The translations under genes and the position numbers were made by a program. A DNA stretch of 64,000 nt, from positions 62,001 through 126,000 of the forward strand of contig JAFSRN010000011.1 of NCBI GenBank assembly GCA_017446095.1. Direction: 5' to 3'. Of this stretch, positions 8,037 through 16,264 are shown piece after piece; position 1 is the stretch's first letter; each line of letters starts with the position of its first letter. The notes under the pieces were generated by a model that was given only the letters and a program-made list of their open reading frames with translations, was not told the origin of the DNA and ran no database searches. The DNA comes from Eubacterium sp. GTDB lineage: Bacteria > Bacillota > Clostridia > Oscillospirales > Acutalibacteraceae.

Positions 8037-9023
8037 TTACAGAATAGTCCAGTTTTCGACTTTGCAGCCGCCGTCAAGGTAAATGAACGCCTTGGCTTTT
8101 TTTGCTGCCGTTTTTTCCACAACAACGTTGTAAAAATCTTCGTCAATGCAAAGACGAGTCCAGACAACATTGTTCTTAATCGGCATAACGTCGTCCTCAT
8201 CGTCCCAGTTTGAGGAGTGAACGCTTGCGGTTAACTGCTTGTCGTCGTCATTGTCGTAGTAGCCTACATAGTAGAAGGTGTAGCCCTTTTCGCTGCACGC
8301 TGTGTCAAAGAACTTGGAATCCCACTCCGTGCCGTCAAAATTCTTTTTAACGGTGGCAGGATTAACTGACATGGAATCGGAATGCTTTGTGTAAATTCTG
8401 CTGTACGGACCGTATTCGTCTGTAATTCTGACGTGAACAAGAGTTGAATCGTTGTAGCATCTCGCAACATAAGTTCTGCCGAATGCGCTGAACTTTGCCG
8501 TATTGCCCGACTTGGTGTAGTTTACGGTCTTTTTCTTTTCGCTGTCCATGCCGTAAACATTAACCGTTACCTTGCCCTTGCCGTTAAAGCGGAACTCATA
8601 AATATCGTCGCCCGCGGCAATATAAGTGCTTACGTCGCGCCATGTGCCTTTGAGGTTTTTGTCAACATTAAGCACGGTTTTAACCTTAATGGCTTTGGTG
8701 TAATAGCTTGACGTTCTGCCCTTTTTGATAGCGCGAACGCGGAAATAATAGTACTTTTTAGCCTTGAGGTTTTTAACAGTTGCCGCCGTTGCGGAAACGT
8801 TAACCTTTTTGGCGTTTTTGAAGTTTTTGTTTAAGCTGTACTGAACCGTGTACTTTGCAGCGCCCTTAACCTTGCCCCACTTAACGCGAACGGAATTTGT
8901 GGTTGAGGTTACAACCTGCAGATTCTTCGGCGTTGCAAGCCTTGAAGCAGCAAGCGCTGTGGTAGGCGCAAGCATACAAATCGCCAGTACAAGACAGATA
9001 ATTGATTTTGTGATTTTTTTCAT
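8037..9023 (-). CDS. Secreted fibronectin type III domain protein
   Basis: A 328-residue exported protein with a Sec signal peptide (KKITKSIICLVLAICMLAPTTALAAS). One FN3 domain follows at about residues 30-117, with the typical VKWGKVKGAAKYTVQYS and YYYFRVRAIKKG strands. The remaining 210 residues are beta-rich and match no family I recognise. Its ATG overlaps the transketolase stop codon (TAATG), and an AAAGGAG site lies inside the end of the transketolase gene, so translation is probably coupled. The gene at 38871-40094 is a paralog with nearly the same signal peptide and FN3 domain but a different C-terminal half. The function may be surface adhesion or polymer binding; this is not shown by the sequence. 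Confidence 0.85.
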   Translation of the reverse strand: MKKITKSIICLVLAICMLAPTTALAASRLATPKNLQVVTSTTNSVRVKWGKVKGAAKYTVQYSLNKNFKNAKKVNVSATAATVKNLKAKKYYYFRVRAIKKGRTSSYYTKAIKVKTVLNVDKNLKGTWRDVSTYIAAGDDIYEFRFNGKGKVTVNVYGMDSEKKKTVNYTKSGNTAKFSAFGRTYVARCYNDSTLVHVRITDEYGPYSRIYTKHSDSMSVNPATVKKNFDGTEWDSKFFDTACSEKGYTFYYVGYYDNDDDKQLTASVHSSNWDDEDDVMPIKNNVVWTRLCIDEDFYNVVVEKTAAKKAKAFIYLDGGCKVENWTIL

Positions 9024-9964
9024 TATTTTACAAACTCCTTTGTTACATTAACAATATTTTCTGCCGAGAGACTGAACTGCTTGAGGAGGTCCTTTGCAGG
9101 GCCTGAATGACCGAACTCGTCGTTAACGCCGATGCGCTTAACGGGAGTCGGGCACTTTTCTGCGAGCGCCGAGCAAACAGCTTCGCCGAGACCGCCGATG
9201 ACATTGTGTTCCTCAACGGTGATAACCTTGCCCGTTTTCTTTGCCGAAGCGATGATTAAATCCTCGTCAAGTGGCTTGATTGTGGCAATGTTGATAACCT
9301 CGGCGCTGATGCCGTCAGCCTTAAGCTGCTCTGCCGCGCTGATAGCCTCGGCTACCATAAGGCCGTTTGCCACGATTGTAACGTCCGTACCCTCGCAGAT
9401 AACCTCGCCCTTGCCGATTTCAAACTTATAGTCGTCGCCGTGGAACACCGGCACAGCAAGCCTGCCGAAGCGAAGGTAAACAGGACCTTCGTGGTAGTAA
9501 GCAGCCTTGACAGCCTGGCGTGCCTCAACATCGTCAGCCGGGCAGATAACAACCATACCGGGGATTGAGCGCATAAGCGCAAAATCCTCGCAGCACTGGT
9601 GGCTTGCGCCGTCCTCGCCCACGCTGATACCTGCGTGAGTTGCGCCGATTTTTACGTTGAGATGAGGATAGCCGATAGAATTGCGAACCTGCTCGAACGC
9701 TCTGCCTGCTGCAAACATTGCAAAGCTTGACGCAAACGGCACAAAGCCCATAGTCGCAAAGCCTGCGGCGATACACATCATATCTGCCTCTGCAATACCG
9801 CAGTTTATGTGGCGTTCGGGGTACGCCTTTTTGAAAATGCCTGTTTTTGTAGCAGCAGAAAGGTCGGCGTCAAATACAACAAGCTTGTCCGCGCCCTCGC
9901 TGTAGAGTTCCTTGAGCGCGTTGCCGTAACTTTCGCGCGTTGCGATGTTCTTAACTTCTGCCAT
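9023..9964 (-). CDS. Transketolase, C-terminal subunit
   Basis: A 313-residue subunit of a split transketolase (pentose phosphate pathway, thiamine diphosphate-dependent transfer of two-carbon units). It contains the pyrimidine-binding domain (GIAEADMMCIAAGFATMGFVPFASSFA region) and the C-terminal domain with VEEHNVIGGLGEAV. It pairs with the N-terminal subunit encoded 3 nt upstream. Split transketolases are common in Clostridia, so this is not a frameshift. The stop codon overlaps the ATG of the secreted FN3 gene. Confidence 0.95.
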   Translation of the reverse strand: MAEVKNIATRESYGNALKELYSEGADKLVVFDADLSAATKTGIFKKAYPERHINCGIAEADMMCIAAGFATMGFVPFASSFAMFAAGRAFEQVRNSIGYPHLNVKIGATHAGISVGEDGASHQCCEDFALMRSIPGMVVICPADDVEARQAVKAAYYHEGPVYLRFGRLAVPVFHGDDYKFEIGKGEVICEGTDVTIVANGLMVAEAISAAEQLKADGISAEVINIATIKPLDEDLIIASAKKTGKVITVEEHNVIGGLGEAVCSALAEKCPTPVKRIGVNDEFGHSGPAKDLLKQFSLSAENIVNVTKEFVK

Positions 9965-9967
9965 ATC

Positions 9968-10810
9968 TTACGCCCCCAGTTCCTTAAGTTTAGCGGTGAG
10001 CTCGTCAACCGCGATTTTGTATTCGTCGTCGTTCGGCGCTTTGCCGTGCCAGTCAACCGCGTTTTCCATATACGAAACGCCGAGACCTTTAACCGTTTTC
10101 ATCACAATGCCGAACGGCTTGCCGCTGCTCTTATGGAACGCGTCAAACGCCTTTTCAAGCTCGTCAAAATCGTTGCCGTCAATCACAACAACGTCAAAAC
10201 CGAAGGCTCTCATCTTATCGTCAATCGGCTCTGCGCTCATTACATCTGCGCACGCGCCGTCAATCTGCAAGCCGTTTGAGTCGATAATAACGCAGAGGTT
10301 GTCAAGCTTATACTGAGCGGCAAACATCATTGCCTCCCAAACCTGACCTTCCTCAATTTCGCCGTCGCCGAGCAGGGTGTAAACGTTGATGTCCTTATCC
10401 ATAAACCTGGCAGCCTTTGCCATGCCTGCCGCAACGCTGATGCCCTGACCGAGCGAGCCCGTGCTCATATCAACGCCGGGAACGGTGTTCATATTCGGAT
10501 GTCCCTGAAGGTACGAGCCGATGTGGCGCAGCGTTTTTAAATCCTCAACGGGGAAAAAGCCCTTGTAAGCAAGCGCGCTGTAAAGTCCCGGCGCGCAGTG
10601 ACCTTTTGAGAGTACAAAGCGATCCCTGTCCTCCCACTTGGGCTCGTCTGTTTTATAGCGCATTTCGCTGCCGTAAAGGTAAGCAAAAACATCTGCAGCG
10701 GAAAGCGAGCCGCCCGGATGCCCTGCCTTTGCTGCGTGCGTACTTTCGATAATTCCCATACGAATCTGAGTTGCAAAAACCTGCAGCTCTTTCTTTTTAA
10801 TATTGTCCAT
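9968..10810 (-). CDS. Transketolase, N-terminal subunit
   Basis: A 280-residue subunit carrying the thiamine diphosphate-binding domain, with AGHPGGSLSAADVFAYLY near residue 30 and the ThDP motif GDGEIEEGQVWEAMMFA near 150. Together with the following gene it gives a complete transketolase of about 590 residues. AGGGGTGA is the ribosome site. It is the first gene of the tktN-tktC-FN3 unit. Confidence 0.95.
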   Translation of the reverse strand: MDNIKKKELQVFATQIRMGIIESTHAAKAGHPGGSLSAADVFAYLYGSEMRYKTDEPKWEDRDRFVLSKGHCAPGLYSALAYKGFFPVEDLKTLRHIGSYLQGHPNMNTVPGVDMSTGSLGQGISVAAGMAKAARFMDKDINVYTLLGDGEIEEGQVWEAMMFAAQYKLDNLCVIIDSNGLQIDGACADVMSAEPIDDKMRAFGFDVVVIDGNDFDELEKAFDAFHKSSGKPFGIVMKTVKGLGVSYMENAVDWHGKAPNDDEYKIAVDELTAKLKELGA

Positions 10811-10841
10811 CGGATTTCACCCCTTATAATTTGTCCTTTAT

Positions 10842-10870
10842 ATTGTAACAAAAAATCAAAAAAAGTGCAA
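10842..10870 (-). promoter_or_regulatory. Promoter of the transketolase operon
   Basis: Minus-strand TTGCAC (10865-10870) and TACAAT (10842-10847), spacing 17 bp. It is divergent from the M28 peptidase promoter 16 bp away. Confidence 0.65.
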
Positions 10871-10886
10871 TATTAATAAGTTTATA

Positions 10887-10915
10887 TTGAAATACTTTGT
10901 TAATTATGTTAAAAT
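10887..10915 (+). promoter_or_regulatory. Promoter of the M28 peptidase gene
   Basis: TTGAAA (10887-10892), 17-bp spacer, TAAAAT (10910-10915), followed by AGGAG at 10935-10940. Confidence 0.65.
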
Positions 10916-10949
10916 AAACCATATTATTTAATTACAGGAGATGTTTTTT

Positions 10950-12209
10950 ATGAAAATTGCTAACGAATATGCTCCGAGTTATGATGTCCAGAGCAATACC
11001 GATTTTTCGGTAGAGCAGATTACGGACATCTGTAATAACATCGGACCCCGTAAACCCGGCTCGCCCGAAGAGCTTAAGGCTCAGAAGTTTATGCAGGAAA
11101 CTCTGGATAAGCTTTGCGATAAGACCGAGATTGAAGATTTTACACTTCACCGTCAGGGCTTTATGGGCTTCATTCCGTTCACGGTATGTATGGGTGTTGC
11201 GTCGGTATTTGTTAACTGGTTCGGCAAACCGATTATCGCGTTTATTATGTGCATTCTTGCATTCGTTCCGCTTCTTCTTGAATTCCTTATGTACAAGGAA
11301 TTTGACGATTTTCTTTTCCCGAAGCAGACATCGCACAACCTTATCGGCACAAAGGCGCCCAAGGGCGAAACCAAGCAGAGAATCCTGCTTGTAGGTCACA
11401 GCGACAGCCAGTTTGAATGGCCGATTAACCTGCTGCTCGGCGGACTCAGGGCTAAACTGATGGTTGAGGTTCCCGCTGTTGTTGGTCTTGTTATTCAGAC
11501 AATCTTTGCACTTGTTTGCGCAATCGCAGGCAAGGGCGGCGCTGCAGGCGACATCACAAGCGCAACTTGGTTCTTCAAGCTGTTCTTCATCGTAAGCATC
11601 ATCTTTATTCCGTTTGAGATTTCGTTCATCTTCTTCCAGAGCTGGACAAAATCTGTTCCCGGCGCTTCAGACAACCTTTCCGGCTGCTATGTAGGTATCG
11701 GCACACTCAAAGCTCTGCGCGAGGCAGGCGTTGACCTTGAACAGACAGAAGTTCGCGTTATCTGCTCCGGTTCAGAGGAAGCAGGTCTGCGCGGTGCAAA
11801 GGCATACGCAAAGGCTCACGAAAAAGAGCTTAAGGACATTCCTACAATCTGCATCGGTCTTGACACTTTCAGAGACCTTGAGGATATGGCTGTTTACGAC
11901 CGCGACCTTTCCGGCACGCTGCAGCACGACTGGGGCGTAAAGAACCTTGTAAAGAACGCTGCTTCAAACTGCGGCTTTGACCTTAAGTTTGAGTCAATCT
12001 ACATCGGTGCTTGCGACGCTGCTGCATTTGAGCAGAAGGGTATCCCGTCAACAGGCTTTGCTGCTATGGATCCGGCACCTGCCGACTACTACCACACCCG
12101 CAAGGACAATCCGGAAAATCTTCGCCCCGAGGCTATCGCCGCTGCAATCGACATTATGATTGAAACCGTTTGCATGTACGATAAAGAAGGCCTTCCGAAA
12201 AAAGCATAA
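10950..12209 (+). CDS. Membrane-associated M28 family metallopeptidase
   Basis: A 419-residue zinc aminopeptidase-like protein with hydrophobic segments inserted in the M28 fold. Likely metal ligands are LLVGHSDSQ (first His), GASDNLSG (bridging Asp), SGSEEAGLRGAKAY (catalytic Glu-Glu), CIGLDTF and ADYYHTRKDN (last His). Hydrophobic stretches fall at about 65-105 and 165-230, suggesting four membrane spans. The ATG at 10950 is preferred over 10941 because AGGAG ends 1 nt before the earlier ATG. It is transcribed alone. Peptide substrates and orientation in the membrane are unknown. Confidence 0.85.
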   Translation: MKIANEYAPSYDVQSNTDFSVEQITDICNNIGPRKPGSPEELKAQKFMQETLDKLCDKTEIEDFTLHRQGFMGFIPFTVCMGVASVFVNWFGKPIIAFIMCILAFVPLLLEFLMYKEFDDFLFPKQTSHNLIGTKAPKGETKQRILLVGHSDSQFEWPINLLLGGLRAKLMVEVPAVVGLVIQTIFALVCAIAGKGGAAGDITSATWFFKLFFIVSIIFIPFEISFIFFQSWTKSVPGASDNLSGCYVGIGTLKALREAGVDLEQTEVRVICSGSEEAGLRGAKAYAKAHEKELKDIPTICIGLDTFRDLEDMAVYDRDLSGTLQHDWGVKNLVKNAASNCGFDLKFESIYIGACDAAAFEQKGIPSTGFAAMDPAPADYYHTRKDNPENLRPEAIAAAIDIMIETVCMYDKEGLPKKA

Positions 12210-12221
12210 ATCGACATTATT

Positions 12222-12252
12222 AAAAGGCTTGCCGCGGCAAGCCTTTTGTTTT
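12222..12252 (+). terminator. Intrinsic terminator of the M28 gene
   Basis: AAAAGGCTTGCC and GGCAAGCCTTTT pair around GC, followed by GTTTTTT. Confidence 0.85.
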
Positions 12253-12254
12253 TT

Positions 12255-12281
12255 GTAGGGAGCGCTGACCACAGCGCTCCG
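12255..12281 (+). repeat. GTAGGG hairpin repeat
   Basis: GTAGGGAGCGCTG...CAGCGCTCCG: the conserved 5' GTAGGG followed by a GGAGCGCTG/CAGCGCTCC stem. Confidence 0.75.
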
Positions 12282-12300
12282 TTTTTGCGCGTTCTTTTTA

Positions 12301-12329
12301 TTGACTACGATGATAAAAAATGCTACAAT
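12301..12329 (+). promoter_or_regulatory. Promoter of the structured leader / CFI-box gene
   Basis: TTGACT (12301-12306), 17-bp spacer, TACAAT (12324-12329). The predicted start (about 12336) coincides with the first base of the long inverted repeat. Confidence 0.75.
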
Positions 12330-12335
12330 GAAATT

Positions 12336-12505
12336 GCCAAATATATCACAAGTTAATATTTTTTCACTGATTACGTATGCTATTTTTATCTTTTTTGATA
12401 AAAATGCATGCTCTTATTTGCATACTAATCAGTGTATTATATGTGATATGTTTGGCGACAGTTGAGCTTGCGTTTTTTGCGTACAGCTTAGCTGTACGCT
12501 TTTTA
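12336..12505 (+). ncRNA. Candidate structured RNA or attenuator leader
   Basis: From the predicted transcription start the sequence folds as one long hairpin. The stems are GCCAAATATATCACA (12336-12350) with TGTGATATGTTTGGC (12442-12456), TAATA/TATTA, CACTGATTA(C)GTATGC (12365-12380) with GCATACTAATCAGTG (12420-12434), and ATTTTTATC/GATAAAAAT. A GCGTACAGC/GCTGTACGC terminator with T-run follows at 12479-12505. The next gene starts 20 nt later. This may be an independent small RNA or a terminator-controlled leader; no known riboswitch was recognised. Confidence 0.55.
12479..12505 (+). terminator. Intrinsic terminator between promoter and CFI-box gene
   Basis: GCGTACAGC TTA GCTGTACGC followed by TTTTTAT, only 6 nt before the AAGGAGG ribosome site. 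Transcription from 12336 must read through it to express the gene. Confidence 0.8.
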
Positions 12506-12525
12506 TATTTTAAGGAGGAATTATT

Positions 12526-13635
12526 TTGGCGTTAGTTCCGGCTAAATGCACTCAGTGTGGTGCTAATATTAATATTGATAATGAATTAGAAGCGGCTGTT
12601 TGCGAGCATTGCGGCACACCCTTTATTGTTGAAAAAGCAATAAATAATTATAATACTACAATAACTAACAATAACGATTTTTCGGGCGCAAATATTAATG
12701 TAGTCAGCGCGGATATTGATAATCTGTTAGAGTTAGCAGAAATGGCTATCGATGCTAAGAATGGTGATGAAGCGCTTGAGTATTCAAACAGAGCATTAGA
12801 AATTAACCCTAAGTCCTACAAAGCTTGGCTAATAAAAATGAAAACCGTAGAATATAGTTCTACTGTTGGAAACACAAAGAATAATGAGATTATTAAATAT
12901 GGTAATAAGGCAATCGAGAACAGCAACAACAATGAAGATGTTAAAAAAGAAGTGTATAAATACTATATAAACCGTGCAACAAATTTGTTGATGATTGGTA
13001 TTAATTCTTTAAAGGATACCGCAAAAGTTAAACAATTATTAGCAATCTCGCCGTCCGGTGTTGCAAAAGGTGATACCGCAACAAGAATACTATATTTAAA
13101 TCTTGGCAATGAAGCGTTAAAACTTAAAAGAGAAATTCCAAAGGAATATATTAAACAAGATAGCGAATTGCAAGAACGTATTGTTATATTAGCTAAATTA
13201 TATTCCAGTATGTGTGAAGCAGACGTTGAAAGAATATCTATCTATGGTTTAAAACTAAATCCCGCTGCATTGGAAACACGTGAAAAAGTATTATTAGGTT
13301 TTAAAGAGTATTTACCTGAAGAAAAAGCAGATGAAATAAAAAACGAAGCAGTAAAAAAGAATAATGAAGGCTGCTATGTTGCAACTGCGGTTTACGGCTC
13401 GTATGATTGCCCGCAGGTTTGGACGCTGCGTCGTTATCGTGACAATCAACTTGCACAGACTTGGTACGGCAGAGCGTTTATCCGCACATATTACGCAATC
13501 AGCCCGACCATCGTTAAATGGTTTGGAGAAACGAATTGGTTTAAGAGTATGTGGCGCGGCAAGCTTGACAGAATGGTAAATAACCTTAACTCAAACGGCG
13601 TTGACAACACGCCGTACAACGACAAAGAATGGTAA
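12526..13635 (+). CDS. Zinc-ribbon, TPR-like and CFI-box C-terminal protein
   Basis: A 369-residue protein starting with TTG behind a strong AAGGAGG site. Residues 8-29 form a zinc ribbon (CTQCG...CEHCG). Residues about 65-280 are helical with TPR-like repeats (NGDEALEYSNRALEINPKSYKAW). Residues 283-334 form a CFI-box-like C-terminal domain: CYVATAVYGSYDCPQ, LRRYRDNQL, WYGRAFIRTYYAISP. No signal peptide or membrane segment precedes the final part. The first three quarters are clearly more AT-rich than neighbouring genes, whereas the CFI-box part has the local composition, hinting at different origins. Expression probably depends on the leader terminator. Biological function is unknown. Confidence 0.75.
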   Translation: MALVPAKCTQCGANINIDNELEAAVCEHCGTPFIVEKAINNYNTTITNNNDFSGANINVVSADIDNLLELAEMAIDAKNGDEALEYSNRALEINPKSYKAWLIKMKTVEYSSTVGNTKNNEIIKYGNKAIENSNNNEDVKKEVYKYYINRATNLLMIGINSLKDTAKVKQLLAISPSGVAKGDTATRILYLNLGNEALKLKREIPKEYIKQDSELQERIVILAKLYSSMCEADVERISIYGLKLNPAALETREKVLLGFKEYLPEEKADEIKNEAVKKNNEGCYVATAVYGSYDCPQVWTLRRYRDNQLAQTWYGRAFIRTYYAISPTIVKWFGETNWFKSMWRGKLDRMVNNLNSNGVDNTPYNDKEW

Positions 13636-13646
13636 AAAACATAATA

Positions 13647-13813
13647 TAGGGGAGGATCTCCTGACCCTCCCATTAAACTTTAGGGCGGATTGGGAAATCC
13701 GCCCCTACAAATTGTTCTGCATTAACGGTTTTGAACTTGTAGGGGCGATTCACGAATCGCCCGCTATTTTTGTTCAAGCAACTTTTTTCGGGTCATTCGT
13801 GAATGACACCTAC
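13647..13813. repeat. Cluster of four GTAGGG hairpin repeats
   Basis: Units lie at 13647-13671 (plus; GGGAGG/CCTCCC), 13683-13708 (minus; GGGCGGATT/AATCCGCCC), 13738-13763 (plus; GGGCGATTC/GAATCGCCC) and 13790-13813 (minus; GTCATTC/GAATGAC, degenerate ACCTAC end). They form two convergent pairs filling the gap between convergent genes. Confidence 0.75.
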
Positions 13814-13817
13814 GTTT

Positions 13818-14768
13818 CTATTTAATCAAATCGTTCTCTTTAATGTAGTTAACTACCTCGTCAACCGTGGTGAACGCAAGCGCAACCGTGGTGTCTGCAG
13901 CGCCGTAGTAGATAGCGATTTTGCCGCTTTCCGCATCTGCAAGTGCAGAGCACGGGAACACTACATTCGGCACGTCGCCGACTGTTTCGTAAAGCTCGTG
14001 CGGTGCAAGCAGGAAGCTGTCTGCCCTGTGCAGTACCTTCCACGGCTCGTCCCTGTCGAGGATTGCAGCGCCCATGCTGTAGGTAAAGCCGTTGCAGCTT
14101 GTGAGCACGCCGTGGTAGAACATCAGCCAGCCCTCGTCAATCTCAATCGGTGTAGGACCTGCGCCGATTTTTGTTTTTTCCCAGAACTGCTCGGGCTTCA
14201 TAACAAATCTGTACTTGCCCCAGTATTCAAGGTCTTTGCTGCGCTCAATAAAGATGTCGCCGTACGGGGTGTGACCTCTGTCGCACGGGCGTACAAGCAG
14301 CATAAATTCGCCGTTTATCTTCTTCGGGAAAAGCACGCCGTTTCGCGCAACGGGATAAGTAGCGTCCTCAAACTGTTCCCACGTTTTAAAGTCCTCGGTA
14401 GCCGCAATGCCGATTGTGGTGCCGTTTGGGGTAAGGTTAACCCATGAAAGATAGTACTTGCCCTCAATTTCGCAAAGGCGCGGATCGTAGCCGTTAAAGA
14501 TAACCTTGTCGTCAAGCTCCCAGTTGATTGCGTCCTTGCTGTAACCCGTAACAATGTTGTGGTACCTTGTTACATCGTCCACGCGGAAAACGCCTGCAAA
14601 GCCGTCGCCGTAAGGAACAATTGCAGAGTTAAAAATACTGTTTGCCTTGTAGAGGTTATCCCTTGTGATAATCGGGTTTTCGTCGTAACGCCACACGGGA
14701 TATCTGTATCCCTCAGGCTTGTCCTGCCACGGGATATTAGGAATTGCCTCGCCAATAATCTTTGCCAT
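13818..14768 (-). CDS. GH130 beta-mannoside phosphorylase
   Basis: A 316-residue five-bladed propeller enzyme of family GH130, cytosolic, phosphorolysing beta-mannosides (mannooligosaccharides or mannosyl-glucose/GlcNAc) to mannose 1-phosphate. Typical motifs are ANSIFNSAIVPYGDGFAGVFRVDD (split about residues 42-65), FNGYDPRLCEIEG, RNGVLFP, KIGAGPTPIEIDEGWLMFYHGV and IYYGAADT. The length and start suggest subfamily 2, but exact specificity cannot be assigned. GAGGTG precedes the ATG. It is the last gene of the GH27-GH5-GH130 unit, pointing to breakdown of galactose-decorated mannans or glycans inside the cell. The 3' end touches the GTAGGG repeat cluster. Confidence 0.9.
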   Translation of the reverse strand: MAKIIGEAIPNIPWQDKPEGYRYPVWRYDENPIITRDNLYKANSIFNSAIVPYGDGFAGVFRVDDVTRYHNIVTGYSKDAINWELDDKVIFNGYDPRLCEIEGKYYLSWVNLTPNGTTIGIAATEDFKTWEQFEDATYPVARNGVLFPKKINGEFMLLVRPCDRGHTPYGDIFIERSKDLEYWGKYRFVMKPEQFWEKTKIGAGPTPIEIDEGWLMFYHGVLTSCNGFTYSMGAAILDRDEPWKVLHRADSFLLAPHELYETVGDVPNVVFPCSALADAESGKIAIYYGAADTTVALAFTTVDEVVNYIKENDLIK

Positions 14769-14787
14769 AATAACACCTCACTATAGT

Positions 14788-16254
14788 TTATTTAATATTT
14801 ATTGTTACGGTTTGCTCGCCTGCAGGCGTCTTAACGCTTATCAGGCTTGCGCCGCCGTCATACTCTTCAAGCACTTTGATTTTAGTACCGTCAGCAACCT
14901 CAAACGGCTTGTGAACATAGATAATGTTTTCGCCCTTGCCGCTTGCGTTAAAATTGAGCGTGAACACATTGTTCTGCCTGTCGTAGCCGTACTTGATGAT
15001 GTCGCCTGCAACCGCAACGGGGTGCGTTCTGCTGAGCATACCCATAAGCGGTGCGTCAAGGTCGTCGCCGTGGTAATCCCAGTACATCTGACCCCACTGC
15101 ATCTCGTCAAAAAAGTCAAGCAGCTCGTTTGCGTGGCCGAACCACGATGTGTCCGTATTGTCGCTGCAGCCGCCCCATTCGCCAACGATAACGGGAACGT
15201 CAAGGCGCAGCTGCGTTCTGCGCATTTCGCCAAAGAACGCCTTAACCCTGCTTGCGTTTGCGTACTGGTAAAGCGGCGTGTCAACCGCAAAGTCGTACGC
15301 GTGCGGACCGAAGCACTGATTTGCCTCGCGCTTGCCGTTAACGCTGATGGGCGACGCGGACTGCTTTACGCCGCTGTTGCAGATGTAGCTCTGTTCCATC
15401 ATAACAATACCGTTTTGCGTAACCTCGCGGATTGCGGCAGTAGTTTTGTTAAGGAACGGCGTGTATTTTTCCTGGTCAAACTGCTGTTCAACCTTATCAA
15501 TGCGGTAAACCGCGTCGCGGATAACGTCGCCGCCGATGCAGTCGAGCATTGTGCGTGTGTCGCGCTTAAGGGCAGATTTAAGCAGCTTGCCCCTGTTTAC
15601 CTTTTTGCTGAAGGCAACCGTTTTTGCAACGCCGCCAACAAGGCGGGCAAACATCTTGTTGCTGTACGAACCCGGGAACGGCTCGTTCATCAAATCAAAG
15701 CCGAACAGCGCAGGGCTGTCACCATAGCGCTTTGCGAGCATCTGCCACAGGTCGCAGTATCTGTCCTGCAGACCTCTGCCGGCAACCTCGGTGTTGTTCC
15801 AGAAATGGTCAAATTCTTTCCTTACCCATTTGCCGAAAAAGTAGCCGTCCGCCCACACGAATATCGGCATCCTCGGCTTTGCGCCGTCTGTAATAGCCGC
15901 CCAGGACGGTGCGCCGTCGCCAACGCATTCGCCGTCGTTTTGCGAGTACAGATCCTGGTGCATATCAAGCAGAATGTAAACGCCGTACTTTTCCGCAAGG
16001 GCAAAAATCTTATCAATCGACTCAAGGTAACTTTCGTTATATTTGCCCATTTCAGGCTCAAGGTTCTGCCACGTTACCGCAAGGCGGATGATATCAAAGC
16101 CGCGCGCCCTGTACTTTTTAAAGAATTCCTCGTCAAGATTGTAGCGAAACTCCGTGCAGTTAACAAGCTTATCGTCGATATTCATACCGTTGAACAGCCT
16201 TGTTCTGCCTTTTGAATCCACAAATCGCAGTTTGCTGGTTGTGATTTTTTCCAT
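14788..16254 (-). CDS. GH5 glycoside hydrolase, endoglycosylceramidase-like
   Basis: A 488-residue GH5 barrel protein with no signal peptide. It opens with GRTRLFNGMNIDDK, like endoglycosylceramidase-type GH5 enzymes. It carries YILLDMHQDLYSQ (93-105), the acid/base motif FGFDLMNEPFPG (Glu191) and the nucleophile motif VIVGEWGG (Glu359). The last 80 residues form a small beta domain. Being intracellular and co-transcribed with an alpha-galactosidase and a mannoside phosphorylase, it more likely cleaves an imported oligosaccharide or glycoside than a lipid in the membrane; the resemblance to endoglycosylceramidases is by eye. TGAGGAG is the ribosome site. A terminator-like hairpin separates it from GH27. 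Confidence 0.85.
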   Translation of the reverse strand: MEKITTSKLRFVDSKGRTRLFNGMNIDDKLVNCTEFRYNLDEEFFKKYRARGFDIIRLAVTWQNLEPEMGKYNESYLESIDKIFALAEKYGVYILLDMHQDLYSQNDGECVGDGAPSWAAITDGAKPRMPIFVWADGYFFGKWVRKEFDHFWNNTEVAGRGLQDRYCDLWQMLAKRYGDSPALFGFDLMNEPFPGSYSNKMFARLVGGVAKTVAFSKKVNRGKLLKSALKRDTRTMLDCIGGDVIRDAVYRIDKVEQQFDQEKYTPFLNKTTAAIREVTQNGIVMMEQSYICNSGVKQSASPISVNGKREANQCFGPHAYDFAVDTPLYQYANASRVKAFFGEMRRTQLRLDVPVIVGEWGGCSDNTDTSWFGHANELLDFFDEMQWGQMYWDYHGDDLDAPLMGMLSRTHPVAVAGDIIKYGYDRQNNVFTLNFNASGKGENIIYVHKPFEVADGTKIKVLEEYDGGASLISVKTPAGEQTVTINIK

Positions 16255-16264
16255 AATTTACTCC

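Noticed and set aside
9023-10810. Frameshifted transketolase
   Set aside because: The two parts each have proper starts, ribosome sites and normal lengths; split transketolases are common in this bacterial group.
12336-12456. Confident assignment as 6S RNA
   Set aside because: The rod shape fits, but size is short and the conserved central-bubble features could not be verified by eye.
14719-16215. Long open frame on the plus strand opposite the GH5 gene
   Set aside because: It is the reverse-strand shadow of a clear GH5 enzyme with intact catalytic motifs; the translation has no recognisable domain and no ribosome site.
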